A stretch of DNA of 27,753 bases from Bdellovibrionaceae bacterium UBA2351 (GCA_002344565.1 DDTZ01000142.1:5401-33153), one strand, 5' to 3'; numbered from the stretch's first letter, positions 5,967 through 14,744 are shown. Notes: generated by a model from the sequence alone, not told the origin. Numbers and translations are program-made.

Positions 5967-8366
5967 CTATTGAAGGACGTTGTTTAGGACGCCTGGGAAT
6001 TCTTGGTTTAGGTGCATGTCGCCTTCGTTTTTTAGGCTTCTTACGTCGTTGATTAGTTTATCAACTGGGAATTTGTTGAAGCTGACTTCCATTTTCTTTT
6101 CCATGATTAGGTTTTTGAAAACAGAGTAGCCCATTGGTCCGCGGAAGAATAAACGTAGAGGCGCTTCGCTGCTCGCTAATGAATCTGTTAAGGGAGAATT
6201 TGCGATACCTGTTACTGAGTTTACTAGCACGAACATTTCTTTACGTGTCCCTTCTTGTACTTTCGGCAAGCACGCTACGATTCCTTTAGGTAAATTCAAT
6301 TGAGCGAAATCTTTACCCGCTTGTTTCGCGATTTGATCTTTTAGTGGAGCACTCAAGTTCGCAATCCAGCATTTGCGGAATTTACCTTGGAAGCTGAATA
6401 CTTTCATTTCCGCGTTCGCACCAAATTTAACCGAAGTCGTGATTGAACCCGTTTCACGTCTTGAATCACTTAAGTTCCAAGTGAACAAATCGTTATTGTA
6501 CGTCGCCATTCCGCCAATGTTACCACCTAAGTTTGCGCCCAGTTTTGCACCGAATGCACTTCGTGGTGGAACAACTACGGGATCACCTGGAAGCGTTGGA
6601 CCATTTGGATCTTTTGGATCTATTGGAATTGGTTTACCAGGCGCCGTGTTACCGATCATTTTTGAAATCCACGATAATAATTTAAATCCCGGAACCTGGC
6701 CATCTTGCAAAGTATTTAATAAATCTAAATCAAGGCCCGCGTTCAGACCAGCCGTCATACCCGCTGTTAAACCCGCATTCCAGCCCGCACGTGCTGATTG
6801 CGCCTTACCTTTGATTTGTTCTTGAGAGATCAAGTAGTTCATGTTGATCGTTAGATCTTCATTTAATGTGATCCCTTCACGTTGAGGTACTGGATTTGTG
6901 ATTTCTTCTACGATTTCACGTGTACGGAAATTCACTAGATCCATAGCTTTGCTATCACACAAGCGAATACCGCGCGCTTTTTCTTGAGTTAAGTACGAGC
7001 AAATCGCGTTTTGAGTCGCTTGCGATAACTTCGTGCTGTTTTTCTCTAGCGCTGTGATCATCTCGTTGTAGTGAGCTGTGTACACGACCGGACGAGATAC
7101 ACTTAAGATATCCAATGACTTTGGTACTTCAACGAAACCCGTTTGTTTTTTGAAGTAATCAAAATTTGAAATCGTTTTAGATTTGTTTTCTTTTTCAGCG
7201 ATGTACTTCACATTGTTATCGTGAATCACTTCCGCGCTCCAGTTACTTGGAACAAAGGAAATTGAAGACGCGGCTACAAGTGGACCTACCGGAGAAATAT
7301 AGCTGCCATCACGGAACTGGATGTAACCTGGCAATGACGACGCCGTCATTAACAAGATCGTTCTACCAGTTAATGGCGCTAGATCTTGGAATTTTAATGT
7401 CACATCCGCAACCATCACACCGTCAACCATTTCGCCCACGAATTCTGACGTCGAAAGAACATCGCCTAATTGGTACGATGTACCGGCTTTAGGGTTTACT
7501 GTGTCTCTAAGAACCGCAACGTGGAATTTAACCATACCACTAGCGATCGTTTCAAAGATTTGTTTACCATTAAAGTTTTCACGAATGAACTGAGGGCTAA
7601 TACGAATTCTGTATTTATGAGCCACTTTTAAATTCAACGTCGACGTGATTTCGTACGCGCTGTAGTCGTGACCCAAGAATTGCATTTGGATCGCATCTAA
7701 ACGCATGCGAGTTTCAGGCGCGGAACCTGTATTTTTATTTTTCTGGCTTGCAATTGCTTCCGCTACACGACGCTTGTTAACTTCCATCGCGAAGGCTGGG
7801 CTCGAATGACTTTCATCCGATTGAAATTGAGTCATAGAGTAGGAAACCGCATCCGGAGTTGTTTTAGATTTCAACGCCTCATCATAACGTAAATCCGTTA
7901 CAGTGATTGCGTCTTCAGATGACCAAGGATTGATCGCTAGTTCTAATTCTACAGTTCCCGCATGACCGCGAACCGCTTGAATTTTACGAACTACCAACAA
8001 TTCAGCTTCGCTAGCTAAAGCATCATAACGAATTTGTTCGTCCCAAATGATGCAACCAAATTTGTCTGTTGTTTTTGTGATTTCATTATCACCAGCCAAA
8101 ACCTTAAATTCTTGAAACTGGATTACCGCTAATAGCGCATTATCTTTCAAGCACGCCTGAATTTTGAAATCTTTTTGGTTTGGTTTTTGTTGAACGTCAC
8201 GAGTAACGATCACTTTACCCCAAGTTTTAACGTCTTTATCTACGTAGAATGTCGCATCTGAATCTGGATCAGATGTTCTCATGTGGTCGTCACGTTTACC
8301 GCAGCTAACTACAGTACCCAGTGCTAAAGCTAAAGCGAATGTTAATGCTTGTTTAGAAAATGTCAT
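5967..8366 (-). CDS. Large lipoprotein of unknown function (799 aa)
   Basis: I do not recognise the family. The protein starts with a lipoprotein signal ending in VVSC (Cys22) and a short polar tether (GKRDDHMRTSDPDSD). The following 500 residues look beta-rich, with alternating hydrophobic and polar residues. Around 525-545 there is a small-residue stretch of AG(L/M/W)(N/T)AG repeats, then a Pro-rich linker (PGKPIPIDPKDPNGPTLPGD), a Gly-rich GAKLGANLGGNIGG segment, and a last domain with Cys in KCWIANLS and VACLPK. Such Gly/Ala stretches can be membrane-associated hairpins, but that is speculation. The start overlaps the outer-membrane barrel gene upstream by 14 bases (ATGACATTTTCTAA), so the two products are probably made together and may form a barrel-lipoprotein complex. 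A terminator follows. Confidence 0.8.
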   Translation of the reverse strand: MTFSKQALTFALALALGTVVSCGKRDDHMRTSDPDSDATFYVDKDVKTWGKVIVTRDVQQKPNQKDFKIQACLKDNALLAVIQFQEFKVLAGDNEITKTTDKFGCIIWDEQIRYDALASEAELLVVRKIQAVRGHAGTVELELAINPWSSEDAITVTDLRYDEALKSKTTPDAVSYSMTQFQSDESHSSPAFAMEVNKRRVAEAIASQKNKNTGSAPETRMRLDAIQMQFLGHDYSAYEITSTLNLKVAHKYRIRISPQFIRENFNGKQIFETIASGMVKFHVAVLRDTVNPKAGTSYQLGDVLSTSEFVGEMVDGVMVADVTLKFQDLAPLTGRTILLMTASSLPGYIQFRDGSYISPVGPLVAASSISFVPSNWSAEVIHDNNVKYIAEKENKSKTISNFDYFKKQTGFVEVPKSLDILSVSRPVVYTAHYNEMITALEKNSTKLSQATQNAICSYLTQEKARGIRLCDSKAMDLVNFRTREIVEEITNPVPQREGITLNEDLTINMNYLISQEQIKGKAQSARAGWNAGLTAGMTAGLNAGLDLDLLNTLQDGQVPGFKLLSWISKMIGNTAPGKPIPIDPKDPNGPTLPGDPVVVPPRSAFGAKLGANLGGNIGGMATYNNDLFTWNLSDSRRETGSITTSVKFGANAEMKVFSFQGKFRKCWIANLSAPLKDQIAKQAGKDFAQLNLPKGIVACLPKVQEGTRKEMFVLVNSVTGIANSPLTDSLASSEAPLRLFFRGPMGYSVFKNLIMEKKMEVSFNKFPVDKLINDVRSLKNEGDMHLNQEFPGVLNNVLQ

Positions 8367-9531
8367 ACTTAGCCTCCACAGCTAGGTTGTAGATTTCACG
8401 ATCAGCAAGGTATGGATTTGCGTCTTTTAAATCCATCTTGATGTAAGAGCTTTTCAAAGCCAGTCTTTCTTTTTTTAATTCAAGATCAAGGCCCACGCGA
8501 TAACCATCGCGGTTTTGATAACGAGCCGTCATTGTTGTATATACAGTCGGGATTACATCCGCATCGTAGTTAAAACGAGCATATGATGGACGAACAATGT
8601 AGTTACCAAATGTTGTTTTAACGTTACCACCCACCATGCTGCCTTTGTTTTTACCGTCAGCGGCTTGGTCGTTTTGAATCATCGAAGCAAACACATACAT
8701 ATCGTGTTTACCAATTTCTTGTTTCAAGCTAACTGCCGATTCTGTTCCCATGAATCCATGACGGAAGCGGAATGACTTAGAGCTGCCTTCAAACGCTGAC
8801 AATGAATTTCCTAGGAAATAAGAATCGGTTGCTACGTTTGTAGATAAGTTTTCAAATTGGTAACGAGTCGCTGCCGCACGCATTTCGAAACCAGAACTTG
8901 ATTTCAATTTACCGCTTACCGTTTGTGACAAGAAATACGCTTGAGTACCGTCATCATAAACACGCTTAGTTACTGTACCTGATGAAGGAATGGCTTGGAA
9001 TGCATTTACAGTAATGTTTGAATCGTCTGCACCGATTTGCCATTCTTCCTGAGCACCCATGAACGCACCCGGAGTCATGATTGAAGAAATTGGATTAAGT
9101 GGTGTTCTAATCGCGCCGGTTTTAACGAAAACATTTTTGTGCACGTTAATTTTCGCGTACGCTTCATTTAAAAAGATTGCGTTTGGCGCTTTACCGTCTT
9201 CAGTCCAAAAGTTACTCGCGTTACCTGTACCAAACTGACCAGCTAGATCTAAACCCAAAGTGATATACTCACCATAGCGAGCTGAAAATTCAGGATTAAT
9301 AACTGTTACACCTTGATGGCTGCGTGAAAAATCGTCTTCAGTTTGACGGCTAAATACCGCGAACAAAAGTTTACCTGTCGGTTTATACGGTTTTTCTTCT
9401 TCGTCTTTAGGTGCTGTCACGTTTGATGAAACGGACATAGTTGATTGGGTTTGAGCGATTGCGGTCATGCTTGCTGATAAACTCATCATCAGAGCAAGAG
9501 CCATAAAATTAGCTCGGCGGTTAAAGTACAT
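8353..9531 (-). CDS. Outer-membrane beta-barrel protein (porin-like)
   Basis: I chose the ATG at 9531 (MYFNRRANFMALALMMSLSA) because AAGGGGGAA stands just before it; a longer frame from a TTG at 9555 would place that site inside the gene. The 392-residue product has a signal peptide ending near AIA, an acidic/Lys/Pro-rich linker (PKDEEEKPYKP), and then many amphipathic strands such as LLFAVFSRQT, ITLGLDLAGQFG, VFVKTGAIRT and YNLAVEAKYDIF. It ends in Phe, the normal C-terminal signal of barrels inserted by BamA. The specific function is unknown. It is the first gene of a two-gene unit with the overlapping 799-residue lipoprotein. Confidence 0.82.
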   Translation of the reverse strand: MYFNRRANFMALALMMSLSASMTAIAQTQSTMSVSSNVTAPKDEEEKPYKPTGKLLFAVFSRQTEDDFSRSHQGVTVINPEFSARYGEYITLGLDLAGQFGTGNASNFWTEDGKAPNAIFLNEAYAKINVHKNVFVKTGAIRTPLNPISSIMTPGAFMGAQEEWQIGADDSNITVNAFQAIPSSGTVTKRVYDDGTQAYFLSQTVSGKLKSSSGFEMRAAATRYQFENLSTNVATDSYFLGNSLSAFEGSSKSFRFRHGFMGTESAVSLKQEIGKHDMYVFASMIQNDQAADGKNKGSMVGGNVKTTFGNYIVRPSYARFNYDADVIPTVYTTMTARYQNRDGYRVGLDLELKKERLALKSSYIKMDLKDANPYLADREIYNLAVEAKYDIF

Positions 9532-9728
9532 TCGTTCCCCCTTGGTCCCTTGCAACTACGACTTACATGGTGAATAGCCGCATTTACAAAATCGCATGTG
9601 CTTTTTTGAAACTAAATTTTTCAAATTTCTTTTCAGAATGAAAAGATGAGATGGTTATACAGAAAAGATTTTAAAAGAGAACGAAATTTATTTTATTGCT
9701 GAAAAAAATTTTTGGTGGTGCACGAATG

Positions 9729-10913
9729 TTAAGGTTGCGTCAGGACAGGCGTGTTCGGATCGTAGCAATACTCAGTTTTCAGATTCCTTTTGGCCCCATG
9801 AACAGTGCCTTCAGAAAAAATAATCGCTTTTTTTCTGGCACTGACGTCATTTTGCCACCGGGCTGAAACGTCACGAAGTCTGAGTTGTAGGATCAAAAGG
9901 ACTTTGTCCTGATCACTCATATTAGGTGTTTGCTTTAATTTCAACGCATAATCGTCTAGAACACGCTGCTTAAAACCACCATTTTGCACAACGAAGTCAA
10001 ACATCAACAGAAAGTGACTCAGTTTGCTCAATTTAAAGGATTTAAAGTAACGAAAGGCCTGCGTATAGAGCTTCATCGCGTACTTTAATTGCAAACTCAC
10101 ATACGGTTTTGACTGTGCCATTTTCGTTAGGTTTTCATTCCAGTCCGATTTGAACGTTTTGCCACCATCACTATAAACGGTCCTCAATGCCCAATTCACC
10201 GACATTTTATTTGCCGAAGCAACGCTCTTAATAAAAACAGATTCTGCTAGAGGATTGATTTCTAAAGACTCTTCCGAAACTGGCGCGTCATAATCTACGT
10301 CATACTGTGAAATCACGGATTCATCGTCGTAAAAGGCTGATGAAAAACCATCCTCATCCGCCACGAACGATTTCGTTGCGGTCTTGATACCCTGATCTTT
10401 GTTCCATTGACTGACCATCGATTTAACGGCCTGGAAATGGGTATCGGACATATCGAAATTAGCGCCCTGAGCCCGCATCGTAATCATTTCGTTTAATAGA
10501 GGCTGGATAGAACCCATCCCCAGGTTTTGCTGAAGCAAACCAATGCTAAACCCCATTCCATCAAAGTTATTACTTAAGTTAGCCCAACCACTGCGACCCT
10601 CGAAGCTGCCCGTAATATTTAGAGCCAAACCCAAATGCGCTTGGCCTGCCGGTGCTAATTCCGCCGGCCACGTGACGCCCGCGATATCTAGTTTCGAACA
10701 ATAAGACGGAGCTGGCCCTATGACAATAGGCGCACTTTGAGCCCCATCGTCATCTTCTGGCGGGGGATGAAATTCAGAATCTTCATCTGTTGGTGGCGCG
10801 AGCTTTGAGGTATCTGAATCACTGGTGCCTAAAGTTTGCATTGGATTTTGCGAACAAGAAACGCTGATGAATAAACTTAATACTAAAAATGATAATGTTA
10901 TCTTTTTGGACAT
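9729..10913 (-). CDS. Lipoprotein with a lysozyme/chitosanase-like domain
   Basis: The 394-residue protein starts with a lipoprotein signal ending in SVSC (Cys20), followed by a very acidic Pro-rich linker (about 30-60). The domain from about 92 contains a stretch SFEGRSGW...NNFDGMGFSIGLLQQNLGMGS: a Glu (105) followed 13 residues later by Asp118 in DGMGxSxGLLQ. This is reminiscent of lysozyme-superfamily hydrolases (chitosanase-like), in which a Glu and an Asp act on a polysaccharide. I recognise the motif from memory only, so peptidoglycan or another glycan as substrate is inference. The gene overlaps the small Cys-rich protein upstream by 16 bases, and it is the last gene of a three-gene unit whose first member also looks lysozyme-like. 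Confidence 0.7.
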   Translation of the reverse strand: MSKKITLSFLVLSLFISVSCSQNPMQTLGTSDSDTSKLAPPTDEDSEFHPPPEDDDGAQSAPIVIGPAPSYCSKLDIAGVTWPAELAPAGQAHLGLALNITGSFEGRSGWANLSNNFDGMGFSIGLLQQNLGMGSIQPLLNEMITMRAQGANFDMSDTHFQAVKSMVSQWNKDQGIKTATKSFVADEDGFSSAFYDDESVISQYDVDYDAPVSEESLEINPLAESVFIKSVASANKMSVNWALRTVYSDGGKTFKSDWNENLTKMAQSKPYVSLQLKYAMKLYTQAFRYFKSFKLSKLSHFLLMFDFVVQNGGFKQRVLDDYALKLKQTPNMSDQDKVLLILQLRLRDVSARWQNDVSARKKAIIFSEGTVHGAKRNLKTEYCYDPNTPVLTQP

Positions 10914-11296
10914 AATTTCACCGCAATTCTGTTCACCAATTTCTTGGTGCTTTCATTCACAGACAAACTATCCGAGGTAACGCCCGCACGCATACACTGT
11001 TCCCATGTTGGCTTTTGATCTTGAGCCTCAGCAAATAATTCACCGATTTTATAAATTTCATAATAAAATGAACACATCGCAGTTTGTTTAACTTCAACTG
11101 TCTCACTTGAACATTTGGCATCTATATCATCGACAAAACGTAGCCATTCTTTCACCGTTAAATCAGAACGATTCGCCAGCTTCGCCAACTCTTCTTTTTC
11201 GGCCGCCACCAAATTAGTTTTGTCTTCAATAGAATTGGCCATCGCGATTTGAAAGAACAATGCAAACGAAAAAAATAGTTTTAAAGCAGTCGACAT
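10898..11296 (-). CDS. Small secreted cysteine-containing protein
   Basis: I do not recognise a family. The 132-residue product has a signal peptide (MSTALKLFFSFALFFQIAMA) and a helical, charged mature part with four cysteines (in DAKCSS, TAMCSF, WEQCMR and KLCPKR), probably two disulfides in the periplasm. It overlaps the lysozyme-like gene upstream by 16 bases and the lysozyme-like lipoprotein gene downstream by 16 bases. This tight packing suggests that all three act together, for instance as a chaperone, inhibitor or specificity partner of one of the two enzymes (inference). Confidence 0.75.
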   Translation of the reverse strand: MSTALKLFFSFALFFQIAMANSIEDKTNLVAAEKEELAKLANRSDLTVKEWLRFVDDIDAKCSSETVEVKQTAMCSFYYEIYKIGELFAEAQDQKPTWEQCMRAGVTSDSLSVNESTKKLVNRIAVKLCPKR

Positions 11297-12375
11297 GAAT
11301 TCCCCGCGATCCGTTTTACTTCATTCATTTTTGAAGCCGTGTTTTTAAGGTAGACTTCGGTTTTCAAACGACTTTTGACTCCGGCTAAGTAGGCTGACGA
11401 CGAGCCCATCCCTAACGTACGAATGAGTGTCAGTGCACGGTTGGCCCCCAGAGGACCGTACCCTACAAGTGTCAGCAAATTCAAAAGTTCTGGATCTTTA
11501 TAGGCGTTAGGAGCGCGTTTTTTTAATTCTTTACCAATAATTTGATGTTTTAAAAATGAAAAATACCCAATCGAGTAAATCAAATTTCTAGCTAAACCTG
11601 TTTCCATCGATGTCCATTCACAATTAATTTTACGTGGCGAATGATACTTAAATTTTAAATCATTTTCGATTACAGGTTTCAGACCCGCGCACTGAGGATT
11701 ACTAGAAGCTAAAATATTATCTAGAATAAAGCGTCCCCCACCTTTTACCGTTTTTCCTTTTGTACGACTGGGATCTAGCACGTTCATTTCTTGAACCGCC
11801 CAGCCCGTCAACTGCCCAGCGCCAACTCCGCCCTTGTATGAGTAGGTAAAATTAAATCCACTTTCATTATTCAGTTTAGAGTATAGTACCGTTGGATCGA
11901 TAGTTTCCGTCACACCATTTTGCATGGGCAAACCTTGGAAGCACGATATGACCTTATTAGTAACATAGTGAGTATAATCTACTGCGGATTCATCAAAACA
12001 CGGTGTCGATTTTGAACGACCGGAATGTTGAATATAGGTCCAATTTCCTTGCGGAGTCTGTTTGCATTCAATACTTGTTTGCGCCACTTTACGTTTTAAC
12101 GAGGCTTGGATACACTCTTTTGGGATTTCACCCATGGCTCCCGGCAGTGCTAAAGGCTTGGTCACTGTGCTACAGTTTCCACCCGAACAACCTAAACCAC
12201 CTTGAGTCGGTTTGAATCCGGTACTTGCACGAAACTCTTTGACCAAATAGGAATCTGACGTTTCCAAAATACGCTTAAATCTCTGATTATTTGGCGAGCC
12301 CTGCAGACATTGATTGCCTTCAGCCACTAGAGAAAGATTAAAAATTAGTATTGGCAAAATTAAACTGGATCGCAT
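11281..12375 (-). CDS. Secreted lytic-transglycosylase-like protein
   Basis: I prefer the ATG at 12375 because it begins a signal peptide (MRSSLILPILIFNLSLVAEG); a GTG at 12399 would add eight polar residues in front of it, and neither has a strong ribosome binding site. The mature protein is Cys-rich in its first half (QCLQGS, GCSGGNC, PKECIQ, IECKQT, TPCFDE). The stretch DPTVLYSKLNNESGFN followed by YKGGVGAGQLTGWAVQEMN resembles the SLT/lysozyme pattern, in which the catalytic Glu of ESG is followed by a G-x-GQL motif; Glu at about residue 170 would be catalytic. A helical tail with YGPLGANRALTLI follows. I infer a peptidoglycan-cleaving enzyme. It is the first gene of a three-gene overlapping unit. 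Confidence 0.68.
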   Translation of the reverse strand: MRSSLILPILIFNLSLVAEGNQCLQGSPNNQRFKRILETSDSYLVKEFRASTGFKPTQGGLGCSGGNCSTVTKPLALPGAMGEIPKECIQASLKRKVAQTSIECKQTPQGNWTYIQHSGRSKSTPCFDESAVDYTHYVTNKVISCFQGLPMQNGVTETIDPTVLYSKLNNESGFNFTYSYKGGVGAGQLTGWAVQEMNVLDPSRTKGKTVKGGGRFILDNILASSNPQCAGLKPVIENDLKFKYHSPRKINCEWTSMETGLARNLIYSIGYFSFLKHQIIGKELKKRAPNAYKDPELLNLLTLVGYGPLGANRALTLIRTLGMGSSSAYLAGVKSRLKTEVYLKNTASKMNEVKRIAGNSCRLL

Positions 12376-12577
12376 CTCTTTATTATCGGTTGCGAACACC
12401 GGCAGTTCTAGTCCAATCGACCAATTTACTAAAAATTAAGACCAAGACCTATGGGCACATTTTATATCGGTTACATTTTGCCTTTTATAATGCTTATAGT
12501 TAAACATGTTCCTTTCAATCGTTTCTAGAATACACTACAAGGGCAAACCGTTTTTTAAATTCAAAAGAAGTGTATTT

Positions 12578-13345
12578 ATGAAAATTAATTTTCTTTTCTT
12601 GCTTACGACTACGACTCTACTTTGCTCGTGCGCCTCTTACTTTGTTCGAAAAGATTGCGAGCGTAGGAATTGGTTCGACCATGGTTATCAAATTGCAATG
12701 TCAGGCAAACGCCTAAACAGCGACAACTATTTGAATGAGTGTCGTAAAGCCGAAGCCGAAATCCAAGAGGCACAACTAGACCTTGGTTTTAAATCAGGCA
12801 TGTCAAACTACTGCAAGCCAGAGGTCGTTTTAGCCAGTGGCAAGAAAGGTCAGTTTTTCAATTATGACTTTTGTGATCCCGGCCAAGTCAAACTTTTAAC
12901 TGCAAAACATGCCGAAGGCGTTCACGCATTTTGTGAACCTAGCAACGGCCATTCCGTTGGCGCCAGCGGTGGAACCTACAATCAAATTTGCCCAAAAGAA
13001 AAAGAAGAAGCCTTCTTGAAAGAGTATCGTAAGGGTAGAAAAAAATATTTAACGGCATCTATTAACGAGAACAACAATCGGATTCAAAAATTAAATTCCG
13101 ATATTAATACATCAAATTTAAAGAAAGCCAATTTAGAAGGCGAATTGAAAGTTATAGAAGCCGTGCAACTGGTGCGTCCAACTCCAGCAACTGCTAACCA
13201 GCCAGATCCGACCGAAGAAAAGAAACGTGATCTTCGAAACAAGATCAATCAGTCCAACACTGAAATCCGAAGTTTAAATATGAATAAAACTAAACTTCAA
13301 GAATCTATATATTCTATGGAAAAAGAAGTCCTTACATTAGATTGA
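12578..13345 (+). CDS. DUF2799 family lipoprotein with C-terminal coiled coil
   Basis: I start the gene at the ATG at 12578, which begins a lipoprotein signal ending in LLCSC and has AGAAG seven to eight bases upstream; the frame is open further upstream to 12506, but that part is not signal-like. The 255-residue product then follows the DUF2799 pattern: DCERRNWFDHGYQIAMSGK, a Cys in LNECRKAEAE, a DLGFKSGMSNYCKPE segment, GQFFNYDFCDP, and YNQICPKEKEEAFLKEYRKG. From about 160 onward the sequence is a long charged helix with Asn/Lys/Glu heptads, probably a coiled coil, interrupted by a Pro-rich turn (RPTPATANQPDP). The function of the family is not known; the location is probably the periplasm. 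Confidence 0.82.
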   Translation: MKINFLFLLTTTTLLCSCASYFVRKDCERRNWFDHGYQIAMSGKRLNSDNYLNECRKAEAEIQEAQLDLGFKSGMSNYCKPEVVLASGKKGQFFNYDFCDPGQVKLLTAKHAEGVHAFCEPSNGHSVGASGGTYNQICPKEKEEAFLKEYRKGRKKYLTASINENNNRIQKLNSDINTSNLKKANLEGELKVIEAVQLVRPTPATANQPDPTEEKKRDLRNKINQSNTEIRSLNMNKTKLQESIYSMEKEVLTLD

Positions 13346-13371
13346 TTGTAACACCGCGAACGCGGTTAAAA

Positions 13372-13758
13372 TTATCTGCGTTTGCCTGGGGAATTTTCCA
13401 TAACTATTCTAATTTTCTCTAGGAACAAATCGAAATCAAAAGGCTTTTCCATATAGGCGACAGCCCCTTGCTTTTGAGTCTCTGTCATATGGGCTTTGTT
13501 TCCATTTCCGCTCATACAAATAAATGGAGTTACGATGCCACTGATCCTTAAATTACGAAGCAGCTCATCGCCTTTCATATTGGGCATCTGAACATCAGAC
13601 ACTATCAAGTCGTATTGATTTGAACTTATCTGATCAAACGCCTGCTGGCCATCGCTACAGGTATCAATTCGTTCGAACATCCCTTCGAGGTTTGCTTTTA
13701 GAGCTTCCAGTAGATCTGTTTCATCATCCACAAGCATGCAAGAGCTATACTTTTTCAT
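13372..13758 (-). CDS. Stand-alone CheY-like response regulator (receiver domain only)
   Basis: The 128-residue product is a single receiver domain. The acidic pair Asp11-Asp12 (LVDDET), the phosphoacceptor Asp55 (LIVSDVQMPN), the conserved Ser83 (CMSGNGN) and Lys105 (MEKPFDF) are all in place. There is no output domain, so it should act by protein-protein contact, like CheY or a phosphorelay intermediate. No histidine kinase is nearby, so its partner is unknown. The start is unusual: the Shine-Dalgarno region and the AT of the start codon form the 3' arm of a perfect 9-bp hairpin (13757-13778), suggesting translational control. It converges with the DUF2799 gene, with 26 bases between the stops. 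Confidence 0.92.
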   Translation of the reverse strand: MKKYSSCMLVDDETDLLEALKANLEGMFERIDTCSDGQQAFDQISSNQYDLIVSDVQMPNMKGDELLRNLRISGIVTPFICMSGNGNKAHMTETQKQGAVAYMEKPFDFDLFLEKIRIVMENSPGKRR

Positions 13759-13778
13759 AAAACCTCGCTAGGTTTTAT
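13757..13778 (-). promoter_or_regulatory. Hairpin covering the start site of the receiver-domain gene
   Basis: In the mRNA sense the sequence is AUAAAACCU-AGCG-AGGUUUUAU followed by G. The stem is 9 bp with no mismatch and the loop has four bases. The GAGG Shine-Dalgarno sequence lies at the loop/3' arm and the first two bases of the AUG lie in the stem, so the folded RNA should hide the ribosome binding site. It could also be a DNA operator, because the same bases are an inverted repeat. Confidence 0.65.
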
Positions 13779-13889
13779 TTCGACATAAACATACAGGGAC
13801 TAAAAACAAAAAAGGTTGTTAATTTATCATATTGATACACAGGCAATCATCCCTAGACAAAACAATTATTTAGTCACAGGATTTTCAAT

Positions 13890-14744
13890 ATGTCTTATCT
13901 ATTAGCGGAAACAAGTCACGGCAAAGTATCCTACAGACGTCTCGGAAACGGACCACGTAAAATTTTATTTTTCCATGGTTTTCCCGGCTCAAGTAAACAA
14001 ATCGATATTTTCAGAAATGAAGTCGAAAAGCTAGGCTTAGATGTTTTATGTTTTGATCGACCAGGATACTATCATACCGAAATTAAAACGCATGATACCT
14101 TGTCTGTCACTACGGAGATTGCGATGGAGCTAGTTTCTACGTTAGCATGGACTGATTTTGAAATCGTTACCGTGAGCGGAGGAACCCCATTCGGAATCAC
14201 TATCGGATTAAAATACCCAACACGGGTAAAAGCTATCCGTGTAATCTGTGGCCTTGGGGATTTAAATGTTCCATCTGTTAAAAAAAGTTTTTCAGCACTA
14301 TCACTATGGGGACTTAAAATTTTACCGATCGTTCCGTCAACGTTGATTGTGAAGGCACTTAAATCTAACCCGACACGACGAAACCCGGTTATGGATTTTT
14401 TTCTCCCGGCGTCGAAGCCCGATTTAGAAATTGCAAATCACAAAGGAGTTGGCTCGTCATTAAACCAATCTCTACTGGAAGCCCTTCAGCAAGGATTTCT
14501 TGGCCCGAAACAAGACACCAAGGCCTTCCTGTCTAACTGGTCGTCAGGTAGCTTGAATTTATCGATGCCTATTCATTTTTGGCATGGTGATCAAGATCAT
14601 GTTATCCCAAACACGGTTTCCGCTTCGATGGCTTCATTGTTTCCAGGGGGAAAAGTGACCTTAGTTAAAAATCAAGGACATATCAGTCTTCCGGTAACTT
14701 TGATCGGCCAGATCCTGAATTTTGATTTTTCAACGTCGACCTGA
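13890..14744 (+). CDS. Alpha/beta fold hydrolase
   Basis: The 284-residue protein is a cytoplasmic alpha/beta hydrolase without signal peptide. It shows HGFPGSS (29-35), FDRPGY (55-60), a nucleophile elbow TVSGGTPFG with Ser96, HGDQDHVIP with Asp236, and NQGHIS with His264. The elbow departs from the usual G-x-S-x-G because the first Gly is Thr, though the Ser and the second Gly are kept. The nearest general groups are haloalkane-dehalogenase/epoxide-hydrolase-like and esterase-like enzymes; the substrate is unknown. Its last 62 bases overlap the 3' end of the converging gene at 14683-15381; the catalytic His lies just before the overlap. Confidence 0.85.
   Translation: MSYLLAETSHGKVSYRRLGNGPRKILFFHGFPGSSKQIDIFRNEVEKLGLDVLCFDRPGYYHTEIKTHDTLSVTTEIAMELVSTLAWTDFEIVTVSGGTPFGITIGLKYPTRVKAIRVICGLGDLNVPSVKKSFSALSLWGLKILPIVPSTLIVKALKSNPTRRNPVMDFFLPASKPDLEIANHKGVGSSLNQSLLEALQQGFLGPKQDTKAFLSNWSSGSLNLSMPIHFWHGDQDHVIPNTVSASMASLFPGGKVTLVKNQGHISLPVTLIGQILNFDFSTST

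Noticed and set aside
13354..13367. ACCGCG-AA-CGCGGT inverted repeat between the DUF2799 and receiver genes
   Set aside because: The loop is only two to four bases and no T-run follows on either strand, so I do not call it a terminator.
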